Assembly: GCF_954871325.1 (NCBI RefSeq)
Contig: NC_088778.1
Location: 5,055,743-5,119,742, forward strand
Length of the DNA: 64,000 bases
Source: Gordionus sp. m RMFG-2023
Taxonomy: Eukaryota; Nematomorpha; Gordioida; Chordodea; Parachordodidae
Reading direction: 5' to 3'
This document shows positions 61,650-64,000 of the stretch, in pieces. The translations under genes and the position numbers were made by a program. The notes beneath the pieces are model-generated. The model was not told the origin of the DNA, did not search any database, and was given only the letters and a program-made list of their open reading frames with translations. Every line of letters begins with the position of its first letter. Within the stretch, counting starts at the first letter, position 1.

Positions 61650-62113
61650 CAGAGACCTTCATGAGCCTGGCTGGCCCGTGGCCCGCAGACCCATACACGG
61701 ACCATAGGCCGGATATGGGTCTAATATATTTTCTAGCGGGCTGGGCCGGGCCTGGATTTACAAAAAATTTTTTAATAGGCTTGGGTTGGGCTTGGGTCTA
61801 AAATTATTAAATTTAGATTTAGATTAAAACGACTGCTAATTTAAAGAAATATTGCCCTTTTTTTCTTCTAACAATAAATTTCAGTATTATAAACAAAATT
61901 ATTGCCTGAAATATATTTAAAAATTGTTTATTTATATTGAAATTAAATTTTGGATATGGACTTGGGCCGGGTTTGGGAAATTTTTTTGAAACTTATTATG
62001 GGCTTGGGAATTTTTTTACCATTAGATATGGGCCGGGCCGGGCTTGGGCCTAAAAAAATTTACTGTGGGTCTGGGCCGGGTTTGGTCAAAAATTAAAACA
62101 AATGAAGTCTCCG
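61650..62113. mobile_element. 464-bp hAT-like MITE, longest copy, perfect 8-bp TSD
   Basis: CAGAGACCTTCATGAGCC at the start, GAAGTCTCCG at the end, flanked by GTTGGTAC on both sides (61642-61649; 62114-62121). The interior has at least five GGGCCGGG-type blocks, more than other copies. Confidence 0.8.
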
Positions 62114-62189
62114 GTTGGTACTACATGTAAGCTAGAATTATATTTCCGGTTGAATCTATTTTTAAAATTAAAAATTCGCTTTCAAATAA

Positions 62190-62430
62190 TGATTTAAAAA
62201 AATTAAAAGATTTCGAATCCCCACGAATATCCATTTTCCAATATGGCATATATATCTAATCTGGAAGTTTTTTTTAATAGTAAATTTCGAAATTTGAATC
62301 ATATATAATGGTGCATTGATTTAGAAGGATGGATCAGATTTTGCCAGAATCGTATTCAATCATGTATATAATATAAATCTATGAATTTCAGACAATTTTG
62401 CCATAAACCTTTAAACTACACTCTTAATTT
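62190..62430. repeat. Broken relative of the 59324 foldback element
   Basis: Shares GATTTCGAATCCCCACG near an ATATGGCATATATA end and the internal AATTTC-GACAATTTTGCCAT block. Confidence 0.5.
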
Positions 62431-62739
62431 GTATTAATGTTACATAGAAAATTTTTCATAAAAAATGGAAAAGAAAAAAAAAATTAAAAATTAAAGGCAA
62501 ATGTCCTATCTTACCTCTAAACAGAAATCACTTTGAGCCTTCTATATAAATTCCTCTACTATTTAGATTTACTTACATACTTGAAAGAAAAAACAAAAAT
62601 AGGGTGTTTCCATTTCGAGGAATAAGTTTCAAAAAAAGACTTACCAGGACAAAAACGACGAAATTGGCTAAAATTCACTAGAGAACGATTCTTGTTAAAT
62701 TTGGATTTTTTAAAAACAGCTGTATTTGATAATTTTCTG

Positions 62740-63100
62740 AGTTTCTACAAGGTCGATAGCATCGACGTTAAGATAGGGTGAAGTCCCAAACCAGAAGCTG
62801 ACACCTTGACCCAAGGAATTAAGGGCATTCCATCAGGACGTTCGCCATCGGTTCTTAATGGTGAAATGTCTATGAATTTAAGTGCACGCAAAATGAGTCA
62901 CACTGAAAAAGGTTTCGACGCGGGAACCAATGTCTACCCTTGCTATCTACTCTAGTTTTATAATGTTTAAATCGGTAAGGTAGAACAAATTTATAGTTGA
63001 AGCCATGATCTAATAACAAATCTTAGCTCATCAGTGGAGAGCAGCAAATCGATATTGTTGCTGGTGAAAAACTGAGATTGTCATCGTGAAGGCTCGATTT
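62740..63100 (-). pseudogene. LINE reverse-transcriptase C-terminal fragment
   Basis: Minus-strand translation gives STDELRFVIRSWLQ (about 63040-62995), then GERPDGMPLIPW (62850-62815) and, after a frame change, VWDFT (62792-62778). The order L-R...G-R-P-D-G...P-W...W-D-x-T is found at the 3' end of some non-LTR retrotransposon pol genes. Stops and a frameshift show it is dead. Family assignment is from memory of the motif only. Confidence 0.5.
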
Positions 63101-64000
63101 TAGATAAGGAGTCCTCATTGAGTGGAAAATATCCCAATCTTTCTGTGAACAAGTGGAAGGTATATACAACATTTTTTTGGGTTAACATTTTAAAATTTTA
63201 TTACGTTTTCCAATCTAAAGTTTTCGTTTTTTTTCAACAGATAAATTATTTCGCAATTATTATTTTTTATTTATGTTAGCTATCGGTTAAAAAATTTGTT
63301 ATTTTATGGTCTAATTTCTTGTTAGTGAGGGGTTAAAAGAAATATTTCTTTCATCCTTCTGCGAGATTTAAAAAAATCCATACTTTTTGAAATTTTTAGG
63401 TTTAAATTGAACTCAGTATTTTTATCAGGAATCTTATTAACATTTAAATTCAATGTAAGAAAATTATTTAAGTTGTTATTTGTTTCAAATGGTATAAAGG
63501 GTTTTATTTTTTCTTTAAATAATTTTTATAAATTAAAAGAATAAATATTTATTTTCAACCAAGAATTTGGAGAGCCAGTCTGGGGCCTAAAGATATGATA
63601 AAATAAAAGTTTGTAGTGTAAATAAAAATTTTAATTCTTTTTTATCCTACATTTATTCTTTGATATTTTTTTGAAGACTTATTTAGGTAAAAAAAAATCA
63701 TCAGAAGGTTAAATTCAGGAGGATATTAATATAAAATATCACCTTTTCTACACTTAGGAAAAAAGTCCAGAATTCAGCATGTAAAAATAAGTTAATTGTT
63801 ATATAAATTATTTGTAAATTATGGTTATATAATTAAAAAATGTTATAAAATTTCAGAATTTTCAATACCTTATCTTGTTTTTAAAAGGTTGATATTTTTT
63901 TTAAAAAAATATTTACCATGATCATCCATATTAATTTATGATATTTAGAGCTGATGTAAAAATACAATTAAAAGAAATAATTGGAAAAACTTTCCGAATT
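63101..64000. other. Right-edge AT-rich stretch, nothing recognised
   Basis: No frame, inverted repeat or family motif could be supported. Confidence 0.4.

Overview
The window is AT-rich, intron-bearing animal DNA. It uses the standard code, GT-AG introns, and a metazoan-only gene set: a fibulin with phase 1-1 EGF exons and a group-B Sox factor. The heavy load of degenerate transposons fits a large, repeat-rich invertebrate genome. I cannot name the phylum from the sequence alone.

Four conserved protein genes can be read exon by exon. (1) A fibulin-1-like extracellular-matrix gene lies on the minus strand (exons 578-9103). Its 3' end runs off the left edge, and a possible signal-peptide exon sits at 12795-12928. 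(2) A PPM1A/PPM1B-type PP2C phosphatase lies on the plus strand (14092-15497), as four exons split by tiny introns. (3) A mitochondrial COQ8 (ADCK3/4) UbiB-family atypical kinase lies on the minus strand (27796-37108), as six exons forming a complete 549-codon frame. (4) A single-exon SoxB-type transcription factor lies on the minus strand (49473-50282). They act in unrelated places (matrix, cytosolic signalling, ubiquinone synthesis, nucleus) and show no operon-like logic.

Everything else is repeat-derived or featureless AT-rich DNA. The main blocks are 15.5-27.8 kb, the large COQ8 intron (28.1-32.7 kb), 37.1-49.4 kb and 50.3-64 kb. They hold: a hAT-like MITE family with GGGCCGGGC-rich interiors and 8-bp target duplications (TSDs); a 222-bp foldback family with 9-bp TSDs (Mutator-like); a 760-bp foldback element with internal ~160-bp tandem units and a perfect 9-bp TSD; a second hAT-like family inserted into an older ~0.9-kb repeat; piggyBac-like ends; a tRNA-derived SINE-like repeat; a decayed Ty3/gypsy element with both LTRs; hAT transposase relics arranged as an inverted duplication; and fragments of two LINE types.

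The clearest novelty is the set of structurally defined, apparently non-autonomous foldback elements. I found no evidence of a new multigene system.
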